Positions 37,788 to 52,110 of a stretch of DNA of 64,000 nucleotides are shown piece after piece (position 1 is the stretch's first letter; the number at the start of each line of letters is the position of its first letter). The stretch spans positions 1 to 64,000 of the forward strand of contig CAUVYP010000252.1 in the NCBI GenBank assembly GCA_963556195.1, given 5' to 3'. Below the pieces are notes generated by a model. The model worked only from the letters and a program-made list of their open reading frames with translations. It was not told where the DNA came from and ran no database searches. A program made the position numbers and the translations under genes. Source of the DNA: Sepiola atlantica. Lineage: Eukaryota > Mollusca > Cephalopoda > Sepiida > Sepiolidae.

Positions 37788-39833
37788 TTTAGCGCGTTTT
37801 AAAGTTGATATCGCTTTTGTTTATAACTTCCACATTTATTCGAATTGTGCAACGAAACTTTGCAGACAGTCTCGAATCGGCCTTTACAACTGAAGTACCA
37901 AGTTTCAGAAGTGCAGCTCTTGTACTGCCGGAGATATGTCGATACAAACTGAATACGCAAAACATCAACAAAATTTAGCGCGTTTTAAAGTTGATATCGC
38001 TTTTGTTTATAACTTCCACATTTATTCGAATTGTGCAACGAAACTTTGCAGACAGTCTCAAATAGGCCTTTTCTACTGAAGTACCAAGTTTCAGAAGTGC
38101 AGCTCTTGTACTGCCGGAGATCTGTCGATACAAACTGAATACGCAAAACATCAACAAAATTTAGCGCGTTTTAAAGTTGATATCGCTTTTGTTTATAACT
38201 TCCCCATTTATTCGAATTGTGCCACGAAACTTTGCAGACAGTCGCCGAGACACATGTTCTACTGAAGTACCAAGTTTCAGAAGTGCAGCTCTTGTACTGC
38301 CGGAGATATGTCGATACAAACTGAATACGCAAAACATCAACAAAATTTAGCGCGTTTTAATGTTGATATCGCTTTTGTTTATAACTTCCACATGTATTCG
38401 AATTGTGCAACGAAACTTTGCAGACAGTCGCGGAGACACATGTTCTACTAAAGTACCAAGTTTCAGAAGTGCAGCTCTTGTACTGCCGGAGATATGTCGA
38501 TACAAACTGAATACGCAAAACATCAGCAAAATTTAGCGCGTTTTAAAGTTGATATCGCTTTTGTTCATAACCTCCACATTTATTCGAATTGTGCAACGAA
38601 ACTTTGCAGACAGTCTCGAATAGGCCTTTTCTACTGAAGTACAAAGTTTCAGAAGTGCAGCTCTTGTACTGCCGGAGATATGTCGATACAAACTGAATAC
38701 GCAAAACATCAACAAAATTTAGCGCGTTTGAATGTTGATATCGCTTTTGTTTATAACTTCCACATTTATTCGAATTGTGCAACGAAACTTTGCAGACAGT
38801 CTCAAATAGGCCTTTTCTACTGAAGTACCAAGTTTCAGAAGTGCAGCTCTTGTACTGCCGGAGATATGTCGATACAAACTGAATACGCAAAACATCAACA
38901 AAATTTAGCGCGTTTTAAAGTTGATATCGCTTTTGTTTATAATTTCCCCATTTATTCGAAATGTGCCACGAAACTTTGCAGACAGTCGCGGAGACACATC
39001 TTCTACTGAAGTACCAAGTTTCAGAAGTGCAGCTCTTGTACTGCCGGAGATATGTCGATACAAACTGAATACGCAAATCATCAACAAAATTTAGCGCGTT
39101 TTAATGTTGATATCGCTTTTGTTTATAACTTCCACATTTATTCGAATTGTGCAACGAAACTTTGCAGACAGTCTCAAATAGGCCTTTTCTACTGAAGTAC
39201 CAAGTTTCAGAAGTGCAGCTCTTGTACTGCCGGAGATATGTCGATACAAACTGAATACGCAAATCATCAACAAAATTTAGCGCGTTTTAATGTTGATATC
39301 GCTTTTGTTTATAACTTCCACATTTATTCGAATTGTGCAACGAAACTTTGCAGACAGTCTCAAATAGGCCTTTTCTACTGAAGTACCAAGTTTCAGAAGT
39401 GCAGCTCTTGTACTGCCGGAGATCTGTCGATACAAACTGAATACGCAAAACATCAACAAAATTTAGCGCGTTTTAAAGTTGATATCGCTTTTGTTTATAA
39501 CTTCCACATTTATTCGAATTGTGCCACGAAACTTTGCAGACAGTCGCGGAGACACATGTTCTACTGAAGTACCAAGTTTCAGAAGTGCAGCTCTTGTACT
39601 GCCGGAGATATGTCGATACAAACTGAATACGCAAAACATCAACAAAATTTAGCGCGTTTTAAAGTTGATATCGCTTTTGTTTATAACTTCCACATTTATT
39701 CGAATTGTACAACGAAACTTTGCAGACAGTCGCGGAGACACATGTTCTACTGAAGTACCAAGTTTCAGAAGTGCAGCTCTTGTACTGCCGGAGATATGTC
39801 GATACAAACTGAATACGCAAAACATCAACAAAA
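37602..39833 (+). repeat. 12-mer HOR, copy 1 (2,232 bp)
   Basis: Eleven of its twelve monomers recur at 39834-41879 in the same order. Landmarks are the aaaaaaccaac monomer end, a gagatctg alpha-prime, an agtcgccgag beta, gttcataacctcc alpha, ttttaatgttg alpha-prime and ataatttcc beta copies. The twelfth monomer (39648-39833) has no counterpart at 41880. Confidence 0.85.
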
Positions 39834-41879
39834 TTTAGCGCGTTTTAATGTTGATATCGCTTTTGTTTATAACTTCCACATGTATTCGAATTGTGCAACG
39901 AAACTTTGCAGACAGTCGCGGAGACACATGTTTTACTAAAGTACCAAGTTTCAGAAGTGCAGCTCTTGTACTGGAGACGATATGTCGATACAAACTGAAT
40001 ACGCAAAAAACCAACAAAATTTAGCGCGTTTTAAAGTTGATATCGCTTTTGTTTATAACTTCCACATTTATTCGAATTGTGCAAGTAAACTTTGCAGACA
40101 GTCTCGAATAGGCCTCCTCTACTGAAGTACCAAGTTTCAGAAGTGCAGCTCTTGTACTGCCGGAGATATGTCGATACAAACTGAATACGCAAAACATCAA
40201 CAAAATTTAGCGCGTTTTAAAGTTGATATCGCTTTTGTTTATAACTTCCACATTTATTCGAATTGTGCAACGAAACTTTGCAGACAGTCTCAAATAGGCC
40301 TTTTCTACTGAAGTACCAAGTTTCAGAAGTGCAGCTCTTGTACTGCCGGAGATCTGTCGATACAAACTGAATACGCAAAACATCAACAAAATTTAGCGCG
40401 TTTTAAAGTTGATATCGCTTTTGTTTATAACTTCCCCATTTATTCGAATTGTGCCACGAAACTTTGCAGACAGTCGCCGAGACACATGTTCTACTGAAGT
40501 ACCAAGTTTCAGAAGTGCAGCTCTTGTACTGCCGGAGATATGTCGATACAAACTGAATACGCAAAACATCAACAAAATTTAGCGCGTTTTAATGTTGATA
40601 TCGCTTTTGTTTATAACTTCCACATGTATTCGAATTGTGCAACGAAACTTTGCAGACAGTCGCGGAGACACATTTTCTACTGAAGTACCAAGTTTCAGAA
40701 GTGCAGCTCTTGTACTGCCGGAGATATGTCGATACAAACTGAATACGCAAAACATCAACAAAATTTAGCGCGTTTTAAAGTTGATATCGCTTTTGTTCAT
40801 AACCTCCACATTTATTCGAATTGTGCAACGAAACTTTGCAGACAGTCTCGAATAGGCCTTTTCTACTGAAGTACAAAGTTTCAGAAGTGCAGCTCTTGTA
40901 CTGCCGGAGATATGTCGATACAAACTGAATACGCAAAACATCAACAAAATTTAGCGCGTTTTAATGTTGATATCGCTTTTGTTTATAACTTCCACATTTA
41001 TTCGAATTGTGCAACGAAACTTTGCAGACAGTCTCAAATAGGCCTTTTCTACTGAAGTACCAAGTTTCAGAAGTGCAGCTCTTGTACTGCCGGAGATATG
41101 TCGATACAAACTGAATACGCAAAACATCAACAAAATTTAGCGCGTTTTAAAGTTGATATCGCTTTTGTTTATAATTTCCACATTTATTCGAATTGTGCCA
41201 CGAAACTTTGCAGACAGTCGCGGAGACACATGTTCTACTGAAGTACCAAGTTTCAGAAGTGCAGCTCTTGTACTGCCGGAGATATGTCGATACAAACTGA
41301 ATACGCAAATCATCAACAAAATTTAGCGCGTTTTAATGTTGATATCGCTTTTGTTTATAACTTCCACATTTATTCGAATTGTGCAACGAAACTTTGCAGA
41401 CAGTCTCAAATAGGCCTTTTCTACTGAAGTACCAAGGTTCAGAAGTGCAGCTCTTGTACTGCCGGAGATATGTCGATACAAACTGAATACGCAAATCATC
41501 AACAAAATTTAGCGCGTTTTAATGTTGATATCGCTTTTGTTTATAACTTCCACATTTATTCGAATTGTGCAACGAAACTTTGCAGACAGTCTCAAATAGG
41601 CCTTTTCTACTGAAGTACCAAGTTTCAGAAGTGCAGCTCTTGTACTGCCGGAGATCTGTCGATACAAACTGAATACGCAAAACATCAACAAAATTTAGCG
41701 CGTTTTAAAGTTGATATCGCTTTTGTTTATAACTTCCACATTTATTCGAATTGTGCCACGAAACTTTGCAGACAGTCGCGGAGACACATGTTCTACTGAA
41801 GTACCAAGTTTCAGAAGTGCAGCTCTTGTACTGCCGGAGATATGTCGATACAAACTGAATACGCAAAACATCAACAAAA
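39834..41879 (+). repeat. 12-mer HOR, copy 2 (first 11 monomers)
   Basis: Offset 2,232 bp from copy 1. Private changes include gtactggagacgat near 39970 and gcaagtaaac near 40081. At 41880 an alpha monomer (gcaccaagtgtcgg) breaks the register. Confidence 0.85.
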
Positions 41880-42437
41880 TTTAGCGCGTTTTAAAGTTGA
41901 TATCGCTTTTGTTTATAACTTCCACATTTATTCGAATTGTGCAACGAAACTTTGCAGACAGTCTCGAATAGGCCTTTTCTACTGAAGCACCAAGTGTCGG
42001 AAGTGCAGCTCTTGTACTGCCGGAGATATGTCGATACAAACTGAATACGCAAAACATCAACAAATTTTAGCGCGTTTTAAAGTTGATATCGCTTTTGTTT
42101 ATAACTTCCACATTTATTCGAATTGTGCAACGAAACTTTGCAGACAGTCTCGAATAGGCTTTTTCTACTGAAGTACCAAGTTTCAGAAGTGCAGCTCTTG
42201 TACTGCCGGAGATATGTCGATACAAACTGAATACGAAAAACATCAACAAAATTTAGCGCGTTTTAAAGTTGATATCGCTTTTGTTTATAACTTCCCCATT
42301 TATTCGAATTGTGCAACGAAACTTTGCAGACAGTCGCGGAGACACATTTTCTACTGAAGTACCAAGTTTCAGAAGTGCAGCTCTTGTACTGCCGGAGATA
42401 TGTCGATACAAACTGAATACGCAAAACATCAACAAAA

Positions 42438-43553
42438 TTTAGCGCGTTTTAAAGTTGATATCGCTTTTGTTTATAACTTCCACATTTATTCGAATTGTGT
42501 AACGAAACTTTGCAGACAGTCTCAAATAGGCCTTTTCTACTGAAGTACCAAGTTTCAGAAGTGCAGCTCTTGTACTGCCGGAGATCTGTCGATACAAACG
42601 GAATACGCAAAACATCAACAAAATTTAGCGCGTTTTAAAGTTGATATCGCTTTTGTTTATAACTTCCACATTTATTCGAATTGTGCCACGAAACTTTGCA
42701 GACAGTCGCGGAGACACATGTTCTACTGAAGTACCAAGTTTCAGAAGTGCAGCTCTTGTACTGCCGGAGATATGTCGATACAAACTGAATACGCAAAACA
42801 TCAACAAAATTTAGCGCGTTTTAAAGTTGATATCCCTTTTGTTTATAACTTCCACATTTATTCGAATTGTGCAACGAAACTTTGCAGACAGTCTCGAATA
42901 GGCCTTTTCTACTGAAGCACCAAGTGTCAGAAGTGCAGCTCTTGTACTGCCGGAGATATGTTGATACAAACTGAATACGCAAAACATCAACAAAATTTAG
43001 CGCGTTTTAAAGTTGATATCGCTTTTGTTTATAACTTCCACATTTATTCGAATTGTGCAACGAAACTTTGCAGACAGTCTCGAATAGGCCTTTTCTTCTG
43101 AAGTACACAGTTTCAGAAGTGCAGTTCTTGTACTGCCGGAGATATGTCGATACAAACTGAATACGCAAAACATCAACAAAATTTAGCGCGTTTTAAAGTT
43201 GATATCGCTTTTGTTTATAACTTCCACATTTATTCGAATTGTGCAACGAAACTTTGCAGACAGTCGCGGAGACACATTTTCTACTGAAGTACGAAGGTTC
43301 AGAAGTGCAGCTCTTGTACTGCCGGAGATATGTCGATACAAACTGAATACGCAAAACATCAACAAAATTTAGCGCGTTTTAAAGTTGATATCGCTTTTGT
43401 TTATAACTTCCACATGTATTCGAATTGTGCAACGAAACTTTGCAGACAGTCGCGGAGACACATGTTCTACTGAAGTACCAAGTTTCAGAAGTGCAGCTCT
43501 TGTACTGCCGGAGATATGTCGATACAAACTGAATACGCAAAACATCAACAAAA
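42438..43553 (+). repeat. 6-monomer block, second copy
   Basis: Counterpart of 36672-37787. It carries a private gtgtaacg near 42499 and aaacggaatacg near 42597. Confidence 0.8.
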
Positions 43554-44112
43554 TTTAGCGCGTTTTAATGTTGATATCGCTTTTGTTTATAACTTCCACA
43601 TGTATTCGAATTGTGCAACGAAACTTTGCAGACAGTCGCGGAGACACATGTTCTACTGAAGTACCAAGTTTCAGAAGTGCAGGTCTTGTACATGCGGAGA
43701 TATGTCGATACAAACAGAATACGCAAAAAAACCAACAAAATTTAGCGCGTTTTAAAGTTGATATCGCTTTTGTTTATAACTTCCACATTTATTCGAATTG
43801 TGCAACGAAACTTTGCAGACAGTCTCAAATAGGCCTCCTCTACTGAAGTACCAAGTTTCAGAAGTGCAGCTCTTGTACTGCCGGAGATATGTCGATACAA
43901 ACTGAATACGCAAATCATCAACAAAATTTAGCGCGTTTTAATGTTGATATCGGTTTTGTTTATAACTTCCACATTTATTCGAATTGTGCAACGAAACTTT
44001 GCAGACAGTCTCAAATAGGCCTTTTCTACTGAAGTACCAAGTTTCAGAAGTGCAGCTCTTGTACTGCCGGAGATATGTCGATACAAACTGAATACGCAAA
44101 ACATCAACTAAA

Positions 44113-44670
44113 TTTAGCGCGTTTTAAAGTTGATATCGCTTTTGTTCATAACATCAACATTTATTCGAATTGTGCAACGAAACTTTGCAGACAGTCTCGA
44201 ATAGGCCTTTTCTACTGAAGTACAAAGTTTCAGAAGTGCAGCTCTTGTACTGCCGGAGATATGTCGATACAAACTGAATACGCAAAACATCAACAAAATT
44301 TAGCGCGTTTTAATGTTGATTTCGCTTTTGTTTATAACTTCCACATTTATTCGAATTGTGCAACGAAACTTTGCAGACAGTCTCAAATAGGCCTTTTCTA
44401 CTGAAGTACCAAGTTTCAGAAGTGCAGCTCTTGTACTGCCGGAGATATGTCGATACAAACTGAATACGCAAAACATCAACAAAATTTAGCGCGTTTTAAA
44501 GTTGATATCGCTTTTGTTTATAATTTCCACATTTATTCGAATTGTGCCACGAAACTTTGCAGACAGTCGCGGAGACACATGTTCTACTGAAGTACCAAGT
44601 TTCAGAAGTGCAGCTCTTGTACTGCCGGAGATATGTCGATACAAACTGAATACGCAAATCATCAACAAAA
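44113..44670 (+). repeat. Recurrent three-monomer cassette
   Basis: A trio of alpha with gttcataac and tacaaag, alpha-prime with ttttaatgttg, and gccacg beta with ataatttcc. The trio also occurs at 36114, 38532, 40764 and 45415. Partial forms (one or two of the three) occur at 47461, 49693 and 51553. Spacings between successive copies are 13, 12, 18, 7, 11, 12 and 10 monomers, so this cassette was moved through several different HOR registers. Confidence 0.8.
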
Positions 44671-45972
44671 TTTAGCGCGTTTTAATGTTGATATCGCTTT
44701 TGTGTATAACTTCCACATTTATTCGAATTGTGCAACGAAACTTTGCAGACAGTCTCAAATAGGCCTTTTCTACTGAAGTACCAAGTTTCAGAAGTGCAGC
44801 TCTTGTACTGCCGGAGATATGTCGATACAAACTGAATACGCAAATCATCAACAAAATTTAGCGCGTTTTAATGTTGATATCGCTTTTGTTTATAACTTCC
44901 ACATTTATTCGAATTGTGCAACGAAACTTTGCAGACAGTCTCAAATAGGCCATTTCTACTGAAGTACCAAGTTTCAGAAGTGCAGCTATTGTACTGCCGG
45001 AGATATGTCGATACAAACTGAATACGCAAAACATCAACAAAATTTAGCGCGTTTTAAAGTTGATATCGCTTTTGTTTATAACTTCCACATTTATTCGAAT
45101 TGTGCAACGAAACTTTGCAGACAGTCTCGAATAGGCCTTTTCTACTGAAGCACCAAGTGTCAGAAGTGCAGCTCTTGTACTGCCGGAGATATGTCGATAC
45201 AAACTGAATACGCAAAACATCAACAAAATTTAGCGCGTTTTAAAGTTGATATCGCTTTTGTTTATAACTTCCACATGTATTCGAATTGTGCAACGAAACT
45301 TTGCAGACAGTCGCGGAGACACATGTTCTACTGAAGTACCAAGTTTCAGAAGTGCAGCTCTTGTACTGCCGGAGATATGTCGATACAAACTGAATACGCA
45401 AAACATCAACAAAATTTAGCGCGTTTTAAAGTTGATATCGCTTTTGTTCATAACCTCCACATTTATTCGAATTGTGCAACGAAACTTTGCAGACAGTCTC
45501 GAATAGGCCTTTTCTACTGAAGTACAAAGTTTCAGAAGTGCAGCTCTTGTACTGCCGGAGATATGTCGATACAAACTGAATACGCAAAACATCAACAAAA
45601 TTTAGCGCGTTTTAATGTTGATATCGCTTTTGTTTATAACTTCCACATTTATTCGAATTGTGCAACGAAACTTTGCAGACAGTCTCAAATAGGCCTTTTC
45701 TACTGAAGTACCAAGTTTCAGAAGTGCAGCTCTTGTACTGCCGGAGATATGTCGATACAAACTGAATACGCAAAACATCAACAAAATTTAGCGCGTTTTA
45801 AAGTTGATATCGCTTTTGTTTATAATTTCCACATTTATTCGAATTGTGCCACGAGACTTTGCAGACAGTCGCGGAGACACATGTTCTACTGAAGTACCAA
45901 GTTTCAGAAGTGCAGCTCTTGTACTGCCGGAGATATGTCGATACAAACTGAAGACGCAAAACATCAACAAAA

Positions 45973-48018
45973 TTTAGCGCGTTTTAAAGTTGATATCGCT
46001 TTTGTTTATAACTTCCACATTTATTCGAATTGTGCAACGAAACTTTGCAGATAGTCTCGAATAGGCCTCCTCTACTGAAGTACAAAGTTTCAGAAGTGCA
46101 GCTCTTGTACTGCCGGAGACATGTCGATACAAACTGAATACGCAAAACATCAACAAAATTTAGCGCGTTTTAAAGTTGATATCGCTTTTGTTTATAACTT
46201 CCACATTTATTCGAATTGTGCAACGAAACTTTGCAGACAGTCTCGAATAGGCCTCCTCTACTGAAGCACCAAGTGTCAGAAGTGCAGCTCTTGTACTGCC
46301 GGAGATATGTCGATACAAACTGAATACGCAAAACATCAACAAAATTTAGCGCGTTTTAAAGTTGATATCGCTTTTGTTTATAACTTCCACATTTATTCGA
46401 ATTGTGCAACGAAACTTTGCAGACAGTCTCGAATAGGCCTTTTCTACTGAAGTACCAAGTTTCAGAAGTGCAGCTCTTGTACTGCCGGAGATATGTCGAT
46501 ACAAACTGAATACGCAAAACATCAACAAAATTTAGCGCGTTTTAAAGTTGATATCGCTTTTGTTTATAACTTCCCCATCTATTCGAATTGTGCAACGAAA
46601 CTTTGCAGACAGTCGCGGAGACACATGTTCTACTGAAGTACCAAGGTTCAGAAGTGCAGCTCTTGTACTGCCGGAGATATGTCGATACAAACTGAATACG
46701 CAAAACATCAACAAAATTTAGCGCGTTTTAAAGTTGATATCGCTTTTGTTTATAACTTCCACATGTATTCGAACTGTGCAACGAAACTTTGCAGACAGTC
46801 GCGGAGACACATGTTCTACTGAAGTACCAAGTTTCAGAAGTGCAGCTCTTGTACTGCCGGAGATATGTCGATACAAACTGAATACGCAAAACATCAACAA
46901 AATTTAGCGCGTTTTAAAGTTGATATCGCTTTTGTTTATAACTTCCACATTTATTCGAATTGTGCAACGAAACTTTGCAGACAGTCGCGGAGACACATGT
47001 TCTACTGAAGTACCAAGTTTCAGAAGTGCAGCTCTTGTACTGCCGGAGATATGTCGATACAAACTGAATACGCAAAACATCAACAAAATTTAGCGCGTTT
47101 TAATGTTGATATCGCTTTTGTTTATAACTTCCACATGTATTCGAATTGTGCAACGAAACTTTGCAGACAGTCGCGGAGACACATGTTCTACTGAAGTACC
47201 AAGTTTCAGAAGTGCAGCTCTTGTACTGCCGGAGATATGTCGATACAAACTGAATACGCAAAACATCAACAAAATTTAGCGCGTTTTAAAGTTGATATCG
47301 CTTTTGTTTATAACTTCCACATTTATTCGAATTGTGCAACGAAACTTTGCAGACAGTCTCGAATAGGACTTTTCTACTAAAGTACCAAGTTTCAGAAGTG
47401 CAGCTCTTGTACTGCCGGAGATATGTCGATACAAACTGAATACGCAAAACATCAACAAAATTTAGCGCGTTTTAAAGTTGATATCGCTTTTGTTCATAAC
47501 CTCCACATTTATTCGAATTGTGCAACGAAACTTTGCAGACAGTCTCGAATAGGCCTTTTCTACTGAAGTACAAAGTTTCAGAAGTGCAGCTCTTGTACTG
47601 CCGGAGATATGTCGATACAAACTGAATACGCAAAACATCAACAAAATTTAGCGCGTTTTAATGTTGATATCGCTTTTGTTTATAACTTCCACATTTATTC
47701 GAATTGTGCAACGAAACTTTGCAGACAGTCTCAAATAGGCCTTTTCTACTGAAGTACAAAGTTTCAGAAGAGCAGCTCTTGTACTGCCGGAGATATGTCG
47801 ATACAAACTGAATACGCAAATCATCAACAAAATTTAGCGCGTTTTAATGTTGATATCGCTTTTGTTTATAACTTCCACATTTATTCGAATTGTGCAACGA
47901 AACTTTGCAGACAGTCTCAAAAAGGCCTTTTCTACTGAAGTACCAAGTTTCAGAAGTGCAGCTCTTGTACTGCCGGAGATCTGTCGATACAAACTGAATA
48001 CGCAAAACATCAACAAAA
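45973..48018 (+). repeat. 11-monomer block, copy 1 of a 22-monomer period
   Basis: Eleven monomers (2,046 bp) recur at 50065-52110, an offset of 22 monomers (4,092 bp). Shared rare variants are cttccccatctattcg, cgaactgtgc, ataggactttt with ctactaaag, gttcataacctcc and tctcaaaaagg with gagatctg. Confidence 0.87.
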
Positions 48019-50064
48019 TTTAGCGCGTTTTAAAGTTGATATCGCTTTTGTTTATAACTTCCACATTTATTCGAATTGTGCCACGAAACTTTGCAGACAG
48101 TCGCGGAGACACATGTTCTACTGAAGTACAAAGTTTCAGAAGTGCAGCTCTTGTACTGCCGGAGATATGTCGATACAAACTGAATACGCAAAACATCAAC
48201 AAAATTTAGCGCGTTTTAAAGTTGATATCGCTTTTGTTTATAACTTCCACATTTATTCGAATTGTACAACGAAACTTTGCAGACAGTCTCGAATAGGCCT
48301 TTTCTACTGAAGCACCAAGTGTCAGAAGTGCAGCTCTTGTACTGCCGGAGATATGTCGATACAAACTGAATACGCAAATCATCAACAAAATTTAGCGCGT
48401 TTTAATGTTGATATCGCTTTTGTGTATAACTTCCACATTTATTCGAATTGTGCAACGAAACTTTGCAGACAGTCTCAAATAGGCCTTTTCTACTGAAGTA
48501 CCAAGTTTCAAAAGTGCAGCTCTTGTACTGCCGGAGATATGTCGATACAAACTGAATACGCAAATCATCAACAAAATTTAGCGCGTTTTAATGTTGATAT
48601 CGCTTTTGTTTATAACTTCCACATTTATTCGAATTGTGCAACGAAACTTTGCAGACAGTCTCAAATAGGCCTTTTCTACTGAAGTACCAAGTTTCAGAAG
48701 TGCAGCTCTTGTACTGCCGGAGATCTGTCGATACAAACTGAATACGCAAAACATCAACAAAATTTAGCGCGTTTTAAAGTTGATATCGCTTTTGTTTATA
48801 ACTTCCACATTTATTCGAATTGTGCCACGAAACTTTGCAGACAGTCGCGGAGACACATGTTCTACTGAAGTACTAAGTTTCAGAAGTGCAGCTCTTGTAC
48901 TGCCGGAGATATGTCGATACAAACTGAATACGCAAAACATCAACAAAATTTAGCGCGTTTTAAAGTTGATATCGCTTTTGTTTATAACTTCCACATTTAT
49001 TCGAATTGTGCAACGAAACTTTGCAGACAGTCTCGAATAGGCCTTTTCTACTGAAGCACCAAGTGTCAGAAGTGCAGCTCTTGTACTGCCGGAGATATGT
49101 CGATACAAACTGAATACGCAAAACATCAACAAAATTTAGCGCGTTTTAAAGTTGATATCGCTTTTGTTTATAACTTCCACATTTATTCGAATTGTGCAAC
49201 GAAACTTTGCAGACAGTCTCGAATAGGCCTTTCCTACTGAAGTACCAAGTTTCAGAAGTGCAGCTCTTGTACTGCCGGAGATATGTCGATACAAACTGAA
49301 TACGCAAAACATCAACAAAATTTAGCGCGTTTTAAAGTTGATATCGCTTTTGTTTATAACTTCCCCATTTATTCGAATTGTGCAACGAAACTTTGCAGAC
49401 ACTCGCGGAGACACATTTTCTACTGAAGTACCAAGGTTCAGAAGTGCAGCTCTTGTACTGCCGGAGATATGTCGATACAAACTGAATATGCAAAACATCA
49501 ACAAAATTTAGCGCGTTTTAAAGTTGATATCGCTTTTGTTTATAACTTCCACATGTATTCGAATTGTGCAACGAAACTTTGCAGACAGTCGCGGAGACAC
49601 ATGTTCTACTGAAGTACCAAGTTTCAGAAGTGCAGCTCTTGTACTGCCGGAGATATGTCGATACAAACTGAATACGCAAAACATCAACAAAATTTAGCGC
49701 GTTTTAAAGTTGATATCGCTTTTGTTCATAACCTCCACATTTATTCGAATTGTGCAACGAAACTTTGCAGACAGTCTCGAATAGGCCTTTTCTACTGAAG
49801 TACCAAGTTTCAGAAGTGCAGCTCTTGTACTGCCGGAGATATGTCGATACAAACTGAATACGCAAAACATCAACAAAATTTAGCGCGTTTTAAAGTTGAT
49901 ATCGCTTTTGTTTATAACTTCCACATTTATTCGAATTGTGCAACGAAACTTTGCAGATAGTCTCGAATAGGCCTCCTCTACTGAAGTACAAAGTTTCAGA
50001 AGTGCAGCTCATGTACTGCCGGAGATATGTCGATACAAACTGAATACGCAAAAAACCAACAAAA

Positions 50065-52110
50065 TTTAGCGCGTTTAAAAGTTGATATCGCTTTTGTTTA
50101 TGACTTCCACATTTATTCGAATTGTGCAACGAAACTTTGCAGACAGTCTCGAATAAGCCTCCTCTACTGAAGTACCAAGTTTCAGAAGTGCAGCTCTTGT
50201 ACTGCTGGAGACATGTCGATACAAACTGAATACGCAAAACATCAACAAAATTTAGCGCGTTTTAAAGTTGATATCGCTTTTGTTTATAACTTCCACATTT
50301 ATTCGAATTGTGCAACGAAACTTTGCAGACAGTCTCGAATAGGCCTCCTCTACTGAAGCACCAAGTATCAGAAGTGCAGCTCTTGTACTGCCGGAGATAT
50401 GTCGATACAAACTGAATACGCAAAACATCAACAAAATTTAGCGCGTTTTAAAGTTGATATCGCTTTTGTTTATAACTTCCACATTTATTCGCATTGTGCA
50501 ACGAAACTTTGCAGACAGTCTCGAATAGGCCTTTTCTACTGAAGTACCAAGTTTCAGAAGTGCAGCTCTTGTACTGCCGGAGATATGTCGATACAAACTG
50601 AATACGCAAAACATCAACAAAATTTAGCGCGTTTTAAAGTTGATATCGCTTTTGTTTATAACTTCCCCATCTATTCGAATTGTGCAACGAAACTTTGCAG
50701 ACAGTCGCGGAGACACATTTTCTACTGAAGTACCAAGGTTCAGAAGTGCAGCTCTTGTACTGCCGGAGATATGTCGATACAAACTGAATACGCAAAACAT
50801 CAACAAAATTTAGCGCGTTTTAAAGTTGATATCGCTTTTGTTTATAACTTCCACATGTATTCGAACTGTGCAACGAAACTTTGAAGACAGTCGCGGAGAC
50901 ACATGTTCTACTGAAGTACTAAGTTTCAGAAGTGCAGCTCTTGTACTGCCGGAGATATGTCGATACAAACTGAATACGCAAATCATCAACAAAATTTAGC
51001 GCGTTTTAAAGTTGATATCGCTTTTGTTTATAACTTCCACATTTATTCGAATTGTGCAACGAAACTTTGCAGACAGTCGCGGAGACACATGTTCTACTGA
51101 AGTACCAAGTTTCAGAAGTGCAGCTCGGGTACTGCCGGAGATATGTCGATACAAACTGAATACGCAAAACATCAACAAAATTTAGCGCGTTTTAATGTTG
51201 ATATCGCTTTTGTTTATAACTTCCACATGTATTCGAATTGTGCAACGAAACTTTGCAGACAGTCGCGGAGACACATGTTCTACTGAAGTACCAAGTTTCA
51301 GAAGTGCAGCTCTTGTACTGCCGGAGATATGTCGATACAAACTGAATACGCAAAACATCAACAAAATTTAGCGCGTTTTAAAGTTGATATCGCTTTTGTT
51401 TATAACTTCCACATTTATTCGAATTGTGCAACGAAACTTTGCAGACAGTCTCGAATAGGACTTTTCTACTAAAGTACCAAGTTTCAGAAGTGCAGCTCTT
51501 GTACTGCCGGAGATATGTCGATACAAACTGAATACGCAAAACATCAACAAAATTTAGCGCGTTTTAAAGTTGATATCGCTTTTGTTCATAACCTCCACAT
51601 TTATTCGAATTGTGCAACGAAACTTTGCAGACAGTCTCGAATAGGCCTTTTCTACTGAAGTACAAAGTTTCAGAAGTGCAGCTCTTGTACTGCCGGAGAT
51701 ATGTCGATACAAACTGAATACGCAAAACATCAACAAAATTTAGCGCGTTTTAATGTTGATATCGCTTTTGTTTATAACTTCCACATTTATTCGAATTGTG
51801 CAACGAAACTTTGCAGACAGTCTCAAATAGGCCTTTTCTACTGAAGTACAAAGTTTCAGAAGTGCAGCTCTTGTACTGCCGGAGATATGTCGATACAAAC
51901 TGAATACGAAAATCATCAACAAAATTTAGCGCGTTTTAATGTTAATATCGCTTTTGTTTATAACTTCCACATTTATTCGAATTGTGCAACGAAACTTTGC
52001 AGACAGTCTCAAAAAGGCCTTTTCTACTGAAGTACCAAGTTTCAGAAGTGCAGCTCTTGTACTGCCGGAGATCTGTCGATACAAACTGAATACGCAAAAC
52101 ATCAACAAAA
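50065..52110 (+). repeat. 11-monomer block, copy 2
   Basis: Counterpart of 45973-48018. It has private changes such as gcaccaagtatcag near 50361, ttcgcattg near 50489, tttgaagacag near 50881, gctcgggtac near 51123 and tacgaaaatc near 51906. Confidence 0.87.
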
